Source: DATMAM01 sp035559995
GTDB taxonomy: Bacteria; Desulfobacterota; Binatia; UBA9968
NCBI GenBank assembly: GCA_035559995.1
Contig: DATMAM010000001.1
Location: 1 to 64,000 of the forward strand
DNA: 64,000 bases
Direction: 5' to 3'
Below are positions 1-8,065 of the stretch, piece by piece. Positions within the stretch are counted from its first letter, which is position 1. Each line of letters opens with the position of its first letter. The notes under the pieces were generated by a model. That model saw only the letters and a program-made list of their open reading frames with translations. It did no database searches and was not told where the DNA came from. A program made the position numbers and the translations under genes.

Positions 1-23
1 AGCTGGGAAAAGATCGCTCGTAG

Positions 24-308
24 GCCGAAAATCCACATTTCCGCTGCTTTAGATCACCCGTTCATCAGCCGATATCATCGAGCCGGTCTTCAAAAACGCA
101 ATTTAACTCTTCCATCGATCATTTCTCAGACAGGCTCCTAGACTATGCGCGCCGAAACCGCTTGCCGGTTCGCTTCGGCTTCATTCACGTGCCGCACGAC
201 ATGAGGCTCGGCAAGGTCACGCGCTACCTGAGGGGGCTTCTCGAGGAATTGGCGGCGCTTGCGGGCGCGGCCGCGTTTAGGTCATCACTTGCCCGCCGCA
301 AATATTGA
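24..308 (+). pseudogene. possible 3' remnant of a pyrrolidone-carboxylate peptidase-like gene
   Basis: This frame is open from just after an in-frame TAG at 21-23 to a TGA at 306-308 and has no convincing start. Near its middle it reads RFGFIHVPHDM, followed by a Leu-rich helix. GFIHVP is the conserved C-terminal motif of pyroglutamyl peptidase I. The upstream part carries NSSIDHF where family members usually show a Cys-Asn pair, and the catalytic Cys is not visible. The rest of the gene would lie outside the window or be frameshifted. Its end overlaps the 3' end of the convergent SDR gene by about 32 bases. The family call rests on one short motif. Confidence 0.3.
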
Positions 309-1053
309 TCGCCTGGCCCGTGATCGGAGCGGCCCGCGCCGAGCACAGATACACGACCAGCTCGGCGACTTCATCGGCGTCGAGAAAGCGCTTGATGGGC
401 ATCGCAGCGATCGCTTGGCGCTTAAACGCTTCCGGGGTCATTCCCTGCTCGGCGCTGCTCTCGGCGACGCTTTGGCGCGCCATCTCGGTGTCGACCCAAC
501 CTGGGCAGACGGCATTGACCGTAATGCCGCGGTCCACGACTTCCAAGGCCAAGGCGCGCGTAAAGCCGATGACCCCGTGTTTGCTCGCGCAGTAGGCCGT
601 GTATCCGGGAACGCCGAACTTCCCCAGGACCGACGAGACGTTGATGATCCGAGCGCCGGAGCCGGCTTTCATGTACTTCAGCGCCTCTTTGGTGACGAGG
701 TAGGTGCCGGTCAGATTGGTTTCGAGAATCCTGTACCAGCGGGAGTCCTCCGGGTCGGTGATTCGGTTCATGCCGGAGATGCTCGCGTTGTTCACCAAGA
801 TGTCGAGAGCGCCCCAGGCGCGCGCGACCTCGCCGACGCCGGTCTCGACATCGGCCTTGCGCGTGATATCCATGGGCACGCTCAAGGCAAAGCCGCTCAG
901 GGCGCGCAGTTGCGCTTCCACGCCGCTCAGCGGATCGGCGCGCCGGCCGGCGACGGCGACCTTGGCGCCGTTTCGCGCCAGCGCAAGGCTGATAGCCCTG
1001 CCGATGCCGGTACCGCCGCCTGTGACGAGAGCAACCTTGCCGGCAAGCTGCAT
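277..1053 (-). CDS. SDR family NAD(P)-dependent oxidoreductase (FabG-like)
   Basis: This is a classical short-chain dehydrogenase/reductase of 258 residues, the usual family length. The dinucleotide-binding motif TGGGTGIG is at residues 11-18, the NNAS motif at about 88-91, and the catalytic Tyr154 and Lys158 sit in YCASK. The C-terminus GQAINICGGQVMT is typical of FabG-like enzymes. The ATG at 1053 is preferred over a longer frame opening at 1185 because AAGGGTG lies about 4 bases upstream and the Rossmann fold begins immediately after it. It probably reduces a 3-oxoacyl or ketone substrate in the cytoplasm. The substrate cannot be read from the sequence, and no partner gene is adjacent. Confidence 0.88.
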   Translation of the reverse strand: MQLAGKVALVTGGGTGIGRAISLALARNGAKVAVAGRRADPLSGVEAQLRALSGFALSVPMDITRKADVETGVGEVARAWGALDILVNNASISGMNRITDPEDSRWYRILETNLTGTYLVTKEALKYMKAGSGARIINVSSVLGKFGVPGYTAYCASKHGVIGFTRALALEVVDRGITVNAVCPGWVDTEMARQSVAESSAEQGMTPEAFKRQAIAAMPIKRFLDADEVAELVVYLCSARAAPITGQAINICGGQVMT

Positions 1054-1305
1054 AAACACCCTTGAAGGGTTACAGGGTTGAGCGCTAGAAGGGTCGAACG
1101 CGGCGCCCGTTCTGAGCCGCTTTCCTCGTTCAACAAAGCGATAGCTAGCGGGTTTTTTGCGCCAGCGCAAGGTCGTCTTACGCACAAGGAAAGGTCAAAT
1201 CTCGCAGGCGACGATGGCGAACGCAGGTTTGAACCGGGAGTCTTCGGGCGCTTGCGCCCGCTCTTGACCGCGTTCCTCCATCATAGCTCCAGCGGGGAAT
1301 GAACT

Positions 1306-1334
1306 TTGCATGTCAAGCGGCATGCGTGTATCAT
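1306..1334 (+). promoter_or_regulatory. predicted sigma70-type promoter of pilT-pilU
   Basis: TTGCAT at 1306-1311 and TATCAT at 1329-1334 are separated by 17 bases and would start transcription about 20 bases before the pilT ATG. The rest of the 1054-1359 gap holds no gene. It contains an 11-base palindrome CCCTTGAAGGG at 1058-1068 that overlaps the SDR ribosome site, and a hairpin GGGCGC-TT-GCGCCC near 1248-1261. Confidence 0.45.
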
Positions 1335-1359
1335 CACGACCTTCAGAGAGAGGAGCACG

Positions 1360-2433
1360 ATGGAGATTACTCAGTTACTGGCCTTTGCCGTTGAACAGGG
1401 CGCCTCGGACTGCCATCTGAGCGCCGGGGAGCCGCCGATGCTGCGGATCCACGGCGATCTCAAAAAGCTCGACCATCCGGCGTTGACGAAGGAAGAAGTG
1501 CATGCGATGGTCTACGACATCATGGGCGACAGCCAGAGGCGCGTCTTCGAGGAGCACCACGAGATCGATTTCTCCTTCGAAATGGGTTCGATCGCCCGCT
1601 TTCGCGTCAACGTTTTCTTGCAGCGGCGCGGCGAGGGCGCCGTCTTTCGGACGATTCCGACAAAAATTCAAACGCTGGAGCAGCTCGGAATGCCGGGGAT
1701 TTTGCGCCAGCTGTGCGACCGCGAAAAAGGATTGGTGCTGGTCACGGGCCCCACGGGCTCCGGCAAATCGACGACGCTGGCGGCGATGATCGACTATCTC
1801 AACAACTCCTTCGAGGGCCACATCCTCACGATCGAGGACCCGATCGAGTTCGTTCACGAATCCAAAAAATGCCTCGTCAACCAGAGGGAACTCGGGCCGC
1901 ACACCTACTCGTTCGCCAACGCGCTGAGAGCGGCGCTGCGCGAGGACCCCGACATCATTCTGGTCGGCGAGATGCGCGACCTGGAAACCATCCAGCTCGC
2001 TCTCACCGCCGCGGAAACGGGTCACTTGGTCTTCGGCACGCTGCACACCTCCAGCGCGCCCAAAACGGTCGACCGCATCATCGACGTCTTTCCGCCGAAC
2101 CAGCAATCGCAGATCCGCGCGCAGTTCGCCGAATCGATCGAGGCCGTCATCACGCAGACGCTGCTCAAGAAAAAGGGCGGCGGCAGGGTCGCCGCCCTGG
2201 AAATCATGACGGGCACGGTCGCCGTGCGGAATCTGATCCGGGAAGGAAAGATCCATCAGATCCCGGGCACGATGCAGGTCAGCCAGAAGGACGGCATGCA
2301 GACCATGGACATGGCTCTGCTCGATCTCGTCGGCCGCGGCATCGTCACCAAGGAGGAGGCGCAGACAAAAACGATGAATCCCAACCTGTTCGGAATGGCC
2401 GCGGGCATCGGGGGATTGGGCGCGCGGGCGTAA
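1360..2433 (+). CDS. pilT: type IV pilus retraction ATPase PilT
   Basis: This 357-residue hexameric AAA-like secretion ATPase would depolymerise type IV pili for twitching motility at the inner-membrane base of the pilus. Walker A is GPTGSGKST at residues 130-138. An Asp-box region (TIEDPIEFVH) is at about 158-167, Walker B DIILVGEMRD at about 198-207, and the His box TGHLVFGTLHT at about 220-230. The N-terminal PAS-like part (GASDCHLSAGEPP) is standard for PilT. The ATG at 1360 follows the ribosome site AGAGAGGAG; an in-frame extension to 1306 has no such site. It sits 10 bases upstream of pilU. No pilin, pilB, pilC or secretin gene is nearby, so the pilus itself must be encoded elsewhere. 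Confidence 0.95.
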   Translation: MEITQLLAFAVEQGASDCHLSAGEPPMLRIHGDLKKLDHPALTKEEVHAMVYDIMGDSQRRVFEEHHEIDFSFEMGSIARFRVNVFLQRRGEGAVFRTIPTKIQTLEQLGMPGILRQLCDREKGLVLVTGPTGSGKSTTLAAMIDYLNNSFEGHILTIEDPIEFVHESKKCLVNQRELGPHTYSFANALRAALREDPDIILVGEMRDLETIQLALTAAETGHLVFGTLHTSSAPKTVDRIIDVFPPNQQSQIRAQFAESIEAVITQTLLKKKGGGRVAALEIMTGTVAVRNLIREGKIHQIPGTMQVSQKDGMQTMDMALLDLVGRGIVTKEEAQTKTMNPNLFGMAAGIGGLGARA

Positions 2434-2443
2434 CTCGAAGGCG

Positions 2444-3604
2444 ATGGAGCCGCTGGAGCTGTTCAAGCGCATGGTCGAAAAGGACGCGTCGGATCTCTAT
2501 CTGACCGTCGCCTGCCCGCCGATGTATCGCATCGAAGGCGAAATCCAGGCCTTTGACGAGCGCAAGCTCGCGCCCGACGACCTTGTCGCGCTCGCCAAGT
2601 CGATGATGACCGAGGAGCAGTGGGCCGAGTTCGGCGAGAAGCTGGAACTCAACTGGGCGCTTTCCTTCCCGAAGCTCGCGCGCTTTCGCGTCAACGCTTT
2701 TCGCCAGCGCGGCTCGGTCGGCATGGTCATCCGCAAAATCAAGGTCGATATCCAATCGCTCGACGACCTGTCGCTGCCGAACATTTTGAAAGAGATCGTG
2801 ATGAGCAAGCGGGGCCTGATCCTGGTGGTCGGCGGCACCGGGACGGGAAAATCGACGACGTTGGCGGCGATGATCGACTACCGCAACGCCAACTCTTCGG
2901 GGCACATCATTACCGTTGAGGATCCCATTGAGTTTGTGCACCGGCACAAGAAATCGATCGTCAACCAGCGCGAGGTCGGAATCGACACGCTTTCGTTTCA
3001 GGAGGCCCTGAAAAACGCGATGCGGCAGGCGCCGGACGTGATTTTGGTCGGCGAGATTCGCGATACCGAAACGATGGAGGCGGCGATCACGTTCGCCGAC
3101 ACCGGCCACCTCTGCCTCGGCACGCTGCACGCGACCAATTCCAATCAGGCGTTCGAGCGCATCCTCAATTTTTTTCCCGAGCCGCGGCACGAACAGATCC
3201 TGATGCAGCTCTCGCTCAACCTCCGCGCGATCATTTCGCAGCGTCTGGTGCCTTCGGTCGACGGCAGGAGAGCCGCCGCCCTGGAGATTCTTCTCGACAC
3301 GCCGCGGATCAAAGACCTCATCAAGAGCGGGCACGTCGATACGCTCAAGGACGCGATGGAGCAGTCGCTTCAGGAGGGCTGCCAAACCTTCGATCAGGCC
3401 TTGCTGGTGCTCTACCGGGAAGGCCGCATCGCGCTGGATCAGGCGCTCATTCACGCCGACAGCCCGAACAACCTGCGTTTGAAGATCAAGATGGAGGGGC
3501 TCCAATTCGACGAGGCGAGCGAGAAGAAGGAGGAAAAGGACAAGCCTTTTCCCTTCCAGATCAAAGGCATGGCGGCTAGCGCGGGCCCGGCGCGAAAAGT
3601 TTAA
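2444..3604 (+). CDS. pilU: PilT-dependent retraction ATPase PilU
   Basis: This 386-residue paralogue of the preceding gene has the same N-terminal fold (DASDLYLTVACPP) and Walker A GGTGTGKST at residues 130-138. It also has Walker B VILVGEIRD and the His-box variant TGHLCLGTLHA. RILNFFPEPRHEQ and the charged C-terminal extension (a Lys/Glu stretch, about 365-380) match PilU rather than PilT. In species where it has been studied, PilU is an accessory motor that works with PilT. The genes are 10 bases apart and almost certainly co-transcribed. The ATG at 2444 is preceded by a short purine run. Confidence 0.9.
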   Translation: MEPLELFKRMVEKDASDLYLTVACPPMYRIEGEIQAFDERKLAPDDLVALAKSMMTEEQWAEFGEKLELNWALSFPKLARFRVNAFRQRGSVGMVIRKIKVDIQSLDDLSLPNILKEIVMSKRGLILVVGGTGTGKSTTLAAMIDYRNANSSGHIITVEDPIEFVHRHKKSIVNQREVGIDTLSFQEALKNAMRQAPDVILVGEIRDTETMEAAITFADTGHLCLGTLHATNSNQAFERILNFFPEPRHEQILMQLSLNLRAIISQRLVPSVDGRRAAALEILLDTPRIKDLIKSGHVDTLKDAMEQSLQEGCQTFDQALLVLYREGRIALDQALIHADSPNNLRLKIKMEGLQFDEASEKKEEKDKPFPFQIKGMAASAGPARKV

Positions 3605-3634
3605 AGCGCGACCGCTTGAGCTTGCGCTTTTCTT
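3603..3634 (+). terminator. weak candidate terminator after pilU
   Basis: AAAGCGC at 3603-3609 pairs with GCGCTTT at 3624-3630 and is followed by TCTT. The loop is 14 bases and the T run is short, so intrinsic termination is only possible. The left arm overlaps the pilU stop codon. Confidence 0.3.
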
Positions 3635-3695
3635 GCGTCATCAATTTCTAGCATGCGAGCCGTAACTATTCCGAAATGGCGCTTTTCCCCGGCCG

Positions 3696-4691
3696 ATGCC
3701 TGGACTCTCAACCTTGCCCCCCCGAGAGACCGCCCGGCGGAGCGTGCCGAAAGACGCGGGCGGCATGTTTAGGCGCAGCCCCGTAGCGTGGCCGCAGTCG
3801 GCGCGCGTCGCGTTCACCGTCTGTGTCGTGATGGAGACCTGGCCCGAGGACGCGGGCGCCACCACGGCCGCGGTCGCGGACCGCCAGCGGATGGCCTCCG
3901 CGGAGGGGCGGTCGACGAAAAACATCACCTCGATCACCGAGCGGCAATACGGCGAGCGGGTCGGCGTTTACCGGTTGCTGAACGTTCTCAAGGACGAGGG
4001 GCTCAAGGCGAGCTTTTTCGTCAACGGGAGAACCGTCGACGCGTTTCCCGAGCTGATGAAGCGGATCATCGCGGAAGGTCACGAGCTGGGCTCGGGAAGC
4101 TGGCAGCACCACAGCACCACCGTGATGAGCCGCGAAGAGCAGCACAGCGGCGTCAAGCGGGCGGTCGACGCTTTTCAGCGTCATCTGGGCTTTCGGCCTC
4201 TGGGGTTTGCGATGACGGGCGAAAGGCCGACGGACGACACGCCCCGGGTGCTGGCGGATCTCGGCTACAAGTACTGGATGGCGTTCTTGCACGAGGATCT
4301 GCCTTATGTATTGAGCGTGGCCCGAGCCGAGCTGGTCATCGTTCCTTCCGGCGCGGCGATCGCGGACCAAAGGCCGGGCCACGTGGAGCCGGGCGCAAAC
4401 CCGCACGAGCTGTTTCGCGTCTGGAAAGACAATTTCGATTGGCTTTACGAGGAAGGGAAAACCTATCCGGGATTTATGAACCTTGTGGTTCATCCCTTCG
4501 TGACGGGTCGGCCGTTCGCGGCCGCGCTGTTCCGCGATTTTTTGCGCCACGTGAAAAGCCATCCCGATGTTTGGTTGACGCGCGGCATCGATCTAGCAAA
4601 CTACTGGCTCGAAAACTGGCACGACCACCTGATCGAAAAATGGCCCAATTACGGGACCGGGCTGGCCTACGCAAAGACGCTGGCGAGATAG
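3696..4691 (+). CDS. polysaccharide deacetylase (NodB-fold) family protein, atypical
   Basis: The 331-residue protein has the layout of the NodB / carbohydrate esterase 4 fold. It shows an early beta strand (VAFTVCVVMETW), GLKASFFVNGRTVDAFPELM and EGHELGSGSWQHHST, then TGERPTDDTPRVLADLGY and a C-terminal MNLVVHPFVTGR. The family's metal-binding TFDDG is replaced by a Val/Met/Glu segment, and the usual H-x3-H is not intact (HHSTT). It therefore resembles the allantoinase-like or uncharacterised branch more than chitin deacetylases. Catalytic activity is unproven. A second start at 3765 (MFRRSPVAW) is plausible, and neither start has a good ribosome site. A run of seven C at about 3714 makes an indel near the N-terminus conceivable. 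Confidence 0.7.
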   Translation: MPGLSTLPPRETARRSVPKDAGGMFRRSPVAWPQSARVAFTVCVVMETWPEDAGATTAAVADRQRMASAEGRSTKNITSITERQYGERVGVYRLLNVLKDEGLKASFFVNGRTVDAFPELMKRIIAEGHELGSGSWQHHSTTVMSREEQHSGVKRAVDAFQRHLGFRPLGFAMTGERPTDDTPRVLADLGYKYWMAFLHEDLPYVLSVARAELVIVPSGAAIADQRPGHVEPGANPHELFRVWKDNFDWLYEEGKTYPGFMNLVVHPFVTGRPFAAALFRDFLRHVKSHPDVWLTRGIDLANYWLENWHDHLIEKWPNYGTGLAYAKTLAR

Positions 4692-4773
4692 GGAGCGCTC
4701 CAAAGGCCGGCCGGTGGCGAGTGTCTCATGGATGACCAGAAAATTCTCCGGGATCTTTTTGTGCCGCGGGAAA

Positions 4774-4814
4774 TGCTATAAGCTGATGGCCTGGAGTCGG
4801 CGCGCTTCGGCGCG
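4774..4814 (+). promoter_or_regulatory. extended -10 promoter and UUCG-loop hairpin upstream of the 4835 gene
   Basis: TGCTATAAG at 4774-4782 is an extended -10 element. The -35 region is weak. In the predicted leader, CGCGC-TTCG-GCGCG at 4801-4814 forms a 5-bp stem closed by a stable UUCG tetraloop, 20 bases before the start codon. Both elements are read by eye. Confidence 0.35.
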
Positions 4815-4834
4815 GCTTACGGAAAGAAAAGGGC

Positions 4835-5404
4835 ATGATTGAACCCAGCTCGTCACCCGTCACAGCGCAGCGCCCGGCGTACGCCCCTGCTTTGCGCGCC
4901 ATCGGCCAATCGCTCGAGGCGCTGCGCGTCAGCCTGTTCGACATGGAAGCCCGCGGCGAGGAGTATCTGGTCTGGGACAAAACGAGTCTGGCTCTCGAGG
5001 ACGAGCCGGACTCGGAAGGCGCGCGGGCGCGCGACCCGTTCGCGCATTGGCTGAGGGGCGAAAAAAGGCGCCAGGCCGACGAGCACGATGCGGGCGCGAA
5101 CCGCGAGGCGATCCCGCTGCGCTACACGCTTGACGACATCGACCGGCTCGACAGGGAGGGCCGCGCGCGCCGTTCAAGCCCGGGCGGAGCGCCCGATGCT
5201 TACCGGCTGTCGCAGCTGCTTCGCGCTGTCGGCGGTTATGTCAACCACGTCGGCGGGCGGCTTCTCGGAATCTCATGGCGCGATCAGTGGGTCGGTGTGG
5301 TCTACGAGAAAGAGGGGCGGCGCGAGCTGGAGATCTTCAGGCCGGCGTCGATCTACGATTTTTGGGTGCGCATGTACCTGATGAGAAGCGCCAAGACCCA
5401 CTAG
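4835..5404 (+). CDS. hypothetical protein, 189 residues
   Basis: I do not recognise a family. The protein is soluble and charged, with no signal peptide or membrane segment. Residues about 20-45 are a probable helix (GQSLEALRVSLFDME) leading to EEYLVWDKTSLAL. A Glu/Arg-rich middle (about 60-115) follows, then a compact C-terminal part with GGRLLGISWRDQWVGVVYE, RELEIFRPASIYDFWVRMYL. That last segment looks like strands of a small alpha/beta domain. High third-position GC like its neighbours and a promoter-like -10 upstream support it being real. It lies between the deacetylase and ubiD genes on the same strand, but with separate spacing of 60-140 bases. Confidence 0.6.
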   Translation: MIEPSSSPVTAQRPAYAPALRAIGQSLEALRVSLFDMEARGEEYLVWDKTSLALEDEPDSEGARARDPFAHWLRGEKRRQADEHDAGANREAIPLRYTLDDIDRLDREGRARRSSPGGAPDAYRLSQLLRAVGGYVNHVGGRLLGISWRDQWVGVVYEKEGRRELEIFRPASIYDFWVRMYLMRSAKTH

Positions 5405-5451
5405 CTGGGGCCGAGCCGGCGCCGGCGATCTTGACGGCGAAAAATTTTTGA

Positions 5452-5471
5452 CGGCCACGGCGGCGTGGCCG
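5452..5471 (+). promoter_or_regulatory. inverted repeat abutting the ribosome site of the first ubiD gene
   Basis: CGGCCACG-GCGG-CGTGGCCG forms an 8-bp perfect stem with a 4-base loop. Its right arm runs directly into the Shine-Dalgarno GGAGGAGG at about 5471-5478. Upstream are two direct copies of TTGACGG about 10 bases apart (5431 and 5448), which may include a -35 box. Confidence 0.35.
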
Positions 5472-5482
5472 GAGGAGGAACG

Positions 5483-6967
5483 ATGGCCCGTGCGGAAAAA
5501 CTCGGCTCATCCAATCAGCTTGCCTATCGCGGCCTGCGCGATTGGATCGAAAAAGTCGACCAGTTAGGCGAGCTGTTGCGCGTAAACGGCGCCCACTGGG
5601 ACCGCGAAATGGGCGCCATGACGCAAATGCTCACCGAGCGGAGCAAAGGACGCGCGCCGGCGCTTCTTTTCGATGAGATACCGGGCTACCCGAAGGGATT
5701 CCGCACGCTTTACGGGCAGTTTTCCTCGATCAGGCGCGTGGCGTTGACGCTCGGGCTGCCGCTCGAATACGAGCGCAAGGTCGATATCGTCAAGGCCTAC
5801 CACGAGCGCATGGAAAAGATGACTCTGATCAAGCCGCGGATCGTGAAGACGGGCCCGGTCCTCGCTCACGTTCTCGAAGGCGACGACGTGGATGTCCTGA
5901 AATTTCCCGTTCCCCTGCACCACGAGCTGGACAAGGCGCGCTATATCGGCACGGCCGACTGCGTGATCACCCGGGACCCCGACTCGGGCTGGTACAACAT
6001 CGGCGCTTATCGCTGCCAGGTCTACGACGGAAAAACCATCGGCTGCCAGATCACCGAGGGCAAACACGGGAGAATCCATCGCGACAAGTATTTCGAGCGC
6101 GGCCAGACCATGAAAGTCGTTGTCGTGGTGGGACAGGACCCGCTGCTCTATATGCTTTCGGCAAGCCCGCTTCCCGAAGGAGTTTCGGAATACGATTTCG
6201 CGGGCGGGATTCGCGGCGAGCCGATCGACGTCGTGCTCGGCCCTTACACGGGATTTCCCATCCCCGCGGACGCCGAGATCGCGATCGAGGCGGAAGCGGT
6301 GCCGGGGCAGGTCAAACCGGAAGGACCGTTCGGCGAATGGATGGGCTACTACTCCGATGACGTCGTTCCGCGACCGTACCTCAACGTCAAGACCATTCTG
6401 TACCGCGACGATCCCATCCTGACGTGCGCGCCGCAGCACAAGCCGGTGGACGAAACCGGGCTGCTCAAGGGAATTGCCGGAGCGGCCGAGATCTGGAAGG
6501 CGCTGGAAGCGTGCGGCGTGCCGGAGGTTCTGGGCGTATGGAATCACGAAGGCGCGCCCGCGACCCGCTTCACGGTCGTGCAGATCCGCCAGCGCTATCC
6601 GGGGCACGCGCGCCAGGTGCTCCACATCGCCTCGTCGTGCGCCGGGGGCGCGTACAACGGCAAGTGGACCGTCGTCGTCGACGACGACATCGATCCGTCG
6701 GACCTCGATCAGGTGCTGTGGGCGATGTCGACGCGCTTCGATCCCGTGACCGACATCGACATTATTCAAAAAGCCTGGTCGTCGGGCAGGGATCCGATGT
6801 TTCTTCCGGGCAATTTCAACAATCGGATCCTGATCGACGCCTGCATCCCGTACGACAGAAAACTGCGCGGCAAGTTTCCGCCCGTGGTGGACGTAAGTCC
6901 GGAGCTGCGCGCAAAGCTCAAGCAGAAGTTCGCCGCGATTTTCGCCCGCTACGAGCAAAACGCGTAA
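5483..6967 (+). CDS. UbiD family decarboxylase
   Basis: This 494-residue member of the UbiD family would carry out prenylated-FMN-dependent, usually reversible, decarboxylation of aromatic or alpha,beta-unsaturated acids in the cytoplasm. Family landmarks in order are LFDEIPGYPKG, VLEGDDVDVLKFPVPLHHE, YIGTADCVITRDP, VVGQDPLLYMLS, GPFGEWMGYYSDD, RYPGHARQ and VDDDIDPSDLDQVLWAM. The GPFGEW motif carries the conserved catalytic-site Glu. The start is the ATG at 5483 after GGAGGAGG; a GTG at 5465 is less likely because it lies inside the upstream hairpin. It is a paralogue of the gene at 38617. No UbiX-type prenyltransferase is in the window, so cofactor supply must be encoded elsewhere. The substrate is unknown. 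Confidence 0.93.
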   Translation: MARAEKLGSSNQLAYRGLRDWIEKVDQLGELLRVNGAHWDREMGAMTQMLTERSKGRAPALLFDEIPGYPKGFRTLYGQFSSIRRVALTLGLPLEYERKVDIVKAYHERMEKMTLIKPRIVKTGPVLAHVLEGDDVDVLKFPVPLHHELDKARYIGTADCVITRDPDSGWYNIGAYRCQVYDGKTIGCQITEGKHGRIHRDKYFERGQTMKVVVVVGQDPLLYMLSASPLPEGVSEYDFAGGIRGEPIDVVLGPYTGFPIPADAEIAIEAEAVPGQVKPEGPFGEWMGYYSDDVVPRPYLNVKTILYRDDPILTCAPQHKPVDETGLLKGIAGAAEIWKALEACGVPEVLGVWNHEGAPATRFTVVQIRQRYPGHARQVLHIASSCAGGAYNGKWTVVVDDDIDPSDLDQVLWAMSTRFDPVTDIDIIQKAWSSGRDPMFLPGNFNNRILIDACIPYDRKLRGKFPPVVDVSPELRAKLKQKFAAIFARYEQNA

Positions 6968-6978
6968 AGATTCAGATT

Positions 6979-7112
6979 CACCGCAGAGAAGCAGAGGCCG
7001 CGGAGTCCAAAGTCACCACAGAGTGCACGAAGCTCGCGAAGAATTCAGTTTTCGCGCTGTGCGCGGAGCCTATGTTTTGCTCCGTGCTCTCGGTGCTCTC
7101 TGTGGTGCATAC
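6979..7112. repeat. cluster of imperfect CACCGCAGAG-type repeats in inverted arrangement
   Basis: CACCGCAGAGAAGCAGAGG begins at 6979 and a related CACCACAGAGTGCACGAAG at 7013. The reverse complement of about 7085-7112 reads CACCACAGAGAGCACCGAG, so outer copies face each other about 80 bases apart and could form a large hairpin. An additional CGCGCTGTGCGCGGAGC-like unit lies at about 7053-7070. Similar intergenic words occur in many GC-rich environmental bacterial genomes. The element fills most of the gap between ubiD and the DUF427 gene and contains no convincing coding frame. Confidence 0.55.
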
Positions 7113-7187
7113 ATGAGCCGCGCTTGGGCTCCGCCGCCGCGTTGTGCGCTTCGTGGTTAGAGTTTCCCGCGTGCAAAGGTAGGTGCC

Positions 7188-8021
7188 ATGGCCGATTCAC
7201 TCGTCGGTGAGCTCCCGCCGCTTTTCGGCGCGCGCGTCTTTCGCCACGATCCCGAGCACTGGGTGCACGTCGTCGAAAGCCCCAAGCGGCTGCGCGTCGT
7301 TTTCGGCGGCGAAACAGTGGCCGACAGCAAGCGCGTTCTCCTCCTGCGCGAGGCGCGCGCTCTTCCCATCTATTATTTTCCCCCGTCCGATGTTCGAATC
7401 GACCTTTTGACACCGAGCGGGCGCAGAGCGGCGTGCCCGTACAAGGGGGAGGCGCGCTACTGGTCGCTCAAGGCCGGCGGGCGAGTGGCGGCCGACGCGG
7501 CATGGAGCTACGCCGAGCCCAGCGCCGAATGCACCGAGCTTGCCGGCTACTTCTCGTTCGAGTGGGGCAAGATGGACGCCTGGTACGAAGAGGACGAGGA
7601 GGTCTTCGTGCATGCGCGCGACCCGTTCAAACGGATCGACGTGCTGCAAAGCTCGCGACGCGTGGAAGTCATCGCGGCGGGGGAGAAGATCGCCGACACC
7701 CGCCGGCCGGTGATGCTCATCGAGCCGGGCCACCCGATCCGGTACTATATTCCGCGCGAGGACGTGCGGTTCGAACTCTTGGAGCCCAGCGCCACGGTAA
7801 CGCGCTGCCCGTACAAGGGGATCGCCTCGTACTGGTCCGTCCGAGCGGGCGATCAGCTTTTAAAGGACGGGGTCTGGAGCTACGAGCAGACGACTCCCGA
7901 ATGCCCGAAGATCAAAGGTCTTCCCTGCTTTTTCAACGAGCGCGTGGACGCCGTCTACGTCGACGGCGAAAGGCTTCCCCGCCCGGTGACCAAGTGGTCG
8001 TTGGGAGAAAAGCCAAAGTAA
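7188..8021 (+). CDS. tandem DUF427 domain protein
   Basis: The 277-residue protein consists of two DUF427 repeats. Repeat 1 (about 20-120) has VVESPKRLRVVFGGETVADSK, YYFPPSDVR, CPYKGEARYWSL and AAWSYAEP. Repeat 2 (about 145-265) has the matching series EVIAAGEKIADTRRPVML, YYIPREDVRFELL, CPYKGIASYWSV and GVWSYEQTTPECPKIKG. The CPYKG and WSY motifs are the family signature. The domain is a small beta barrel of unknown biochemical role, common in soil bacteria. There is no signal peptide. The ATG follows AGGTAGG. It is convergent with metH, 44 bases away. Confidence 0.88.
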   Translation: MADSLVGELPPLFGARVFRHDPEHWVHVVESPKRLRVVFGGETVADSKRVLLLREARALPIYYFPPSDVRIDLLTPSGRRAACPYKGEARYWSLKAGGRVAADAAWSYAEPSAECTELAGYFSFEWGKMDAWYEEDEEVFVHARDPFKRIDVLQSSRRVEVIAAGEKIADTRRPVMLIEPGHPIRYYIPREDVRFELLEPSATVTRCPYKGIASYWSVRAGDQLLKDGVWSYEQTTPECPKIKGLPCFFNERVDAVYVDGERLPRPVTKWSLGEKPK

Positions 8022-8065
8022 AAAGCCAAAAGCGCGTTCGTTGAAGCGCGCCTCTATTTCACCAA

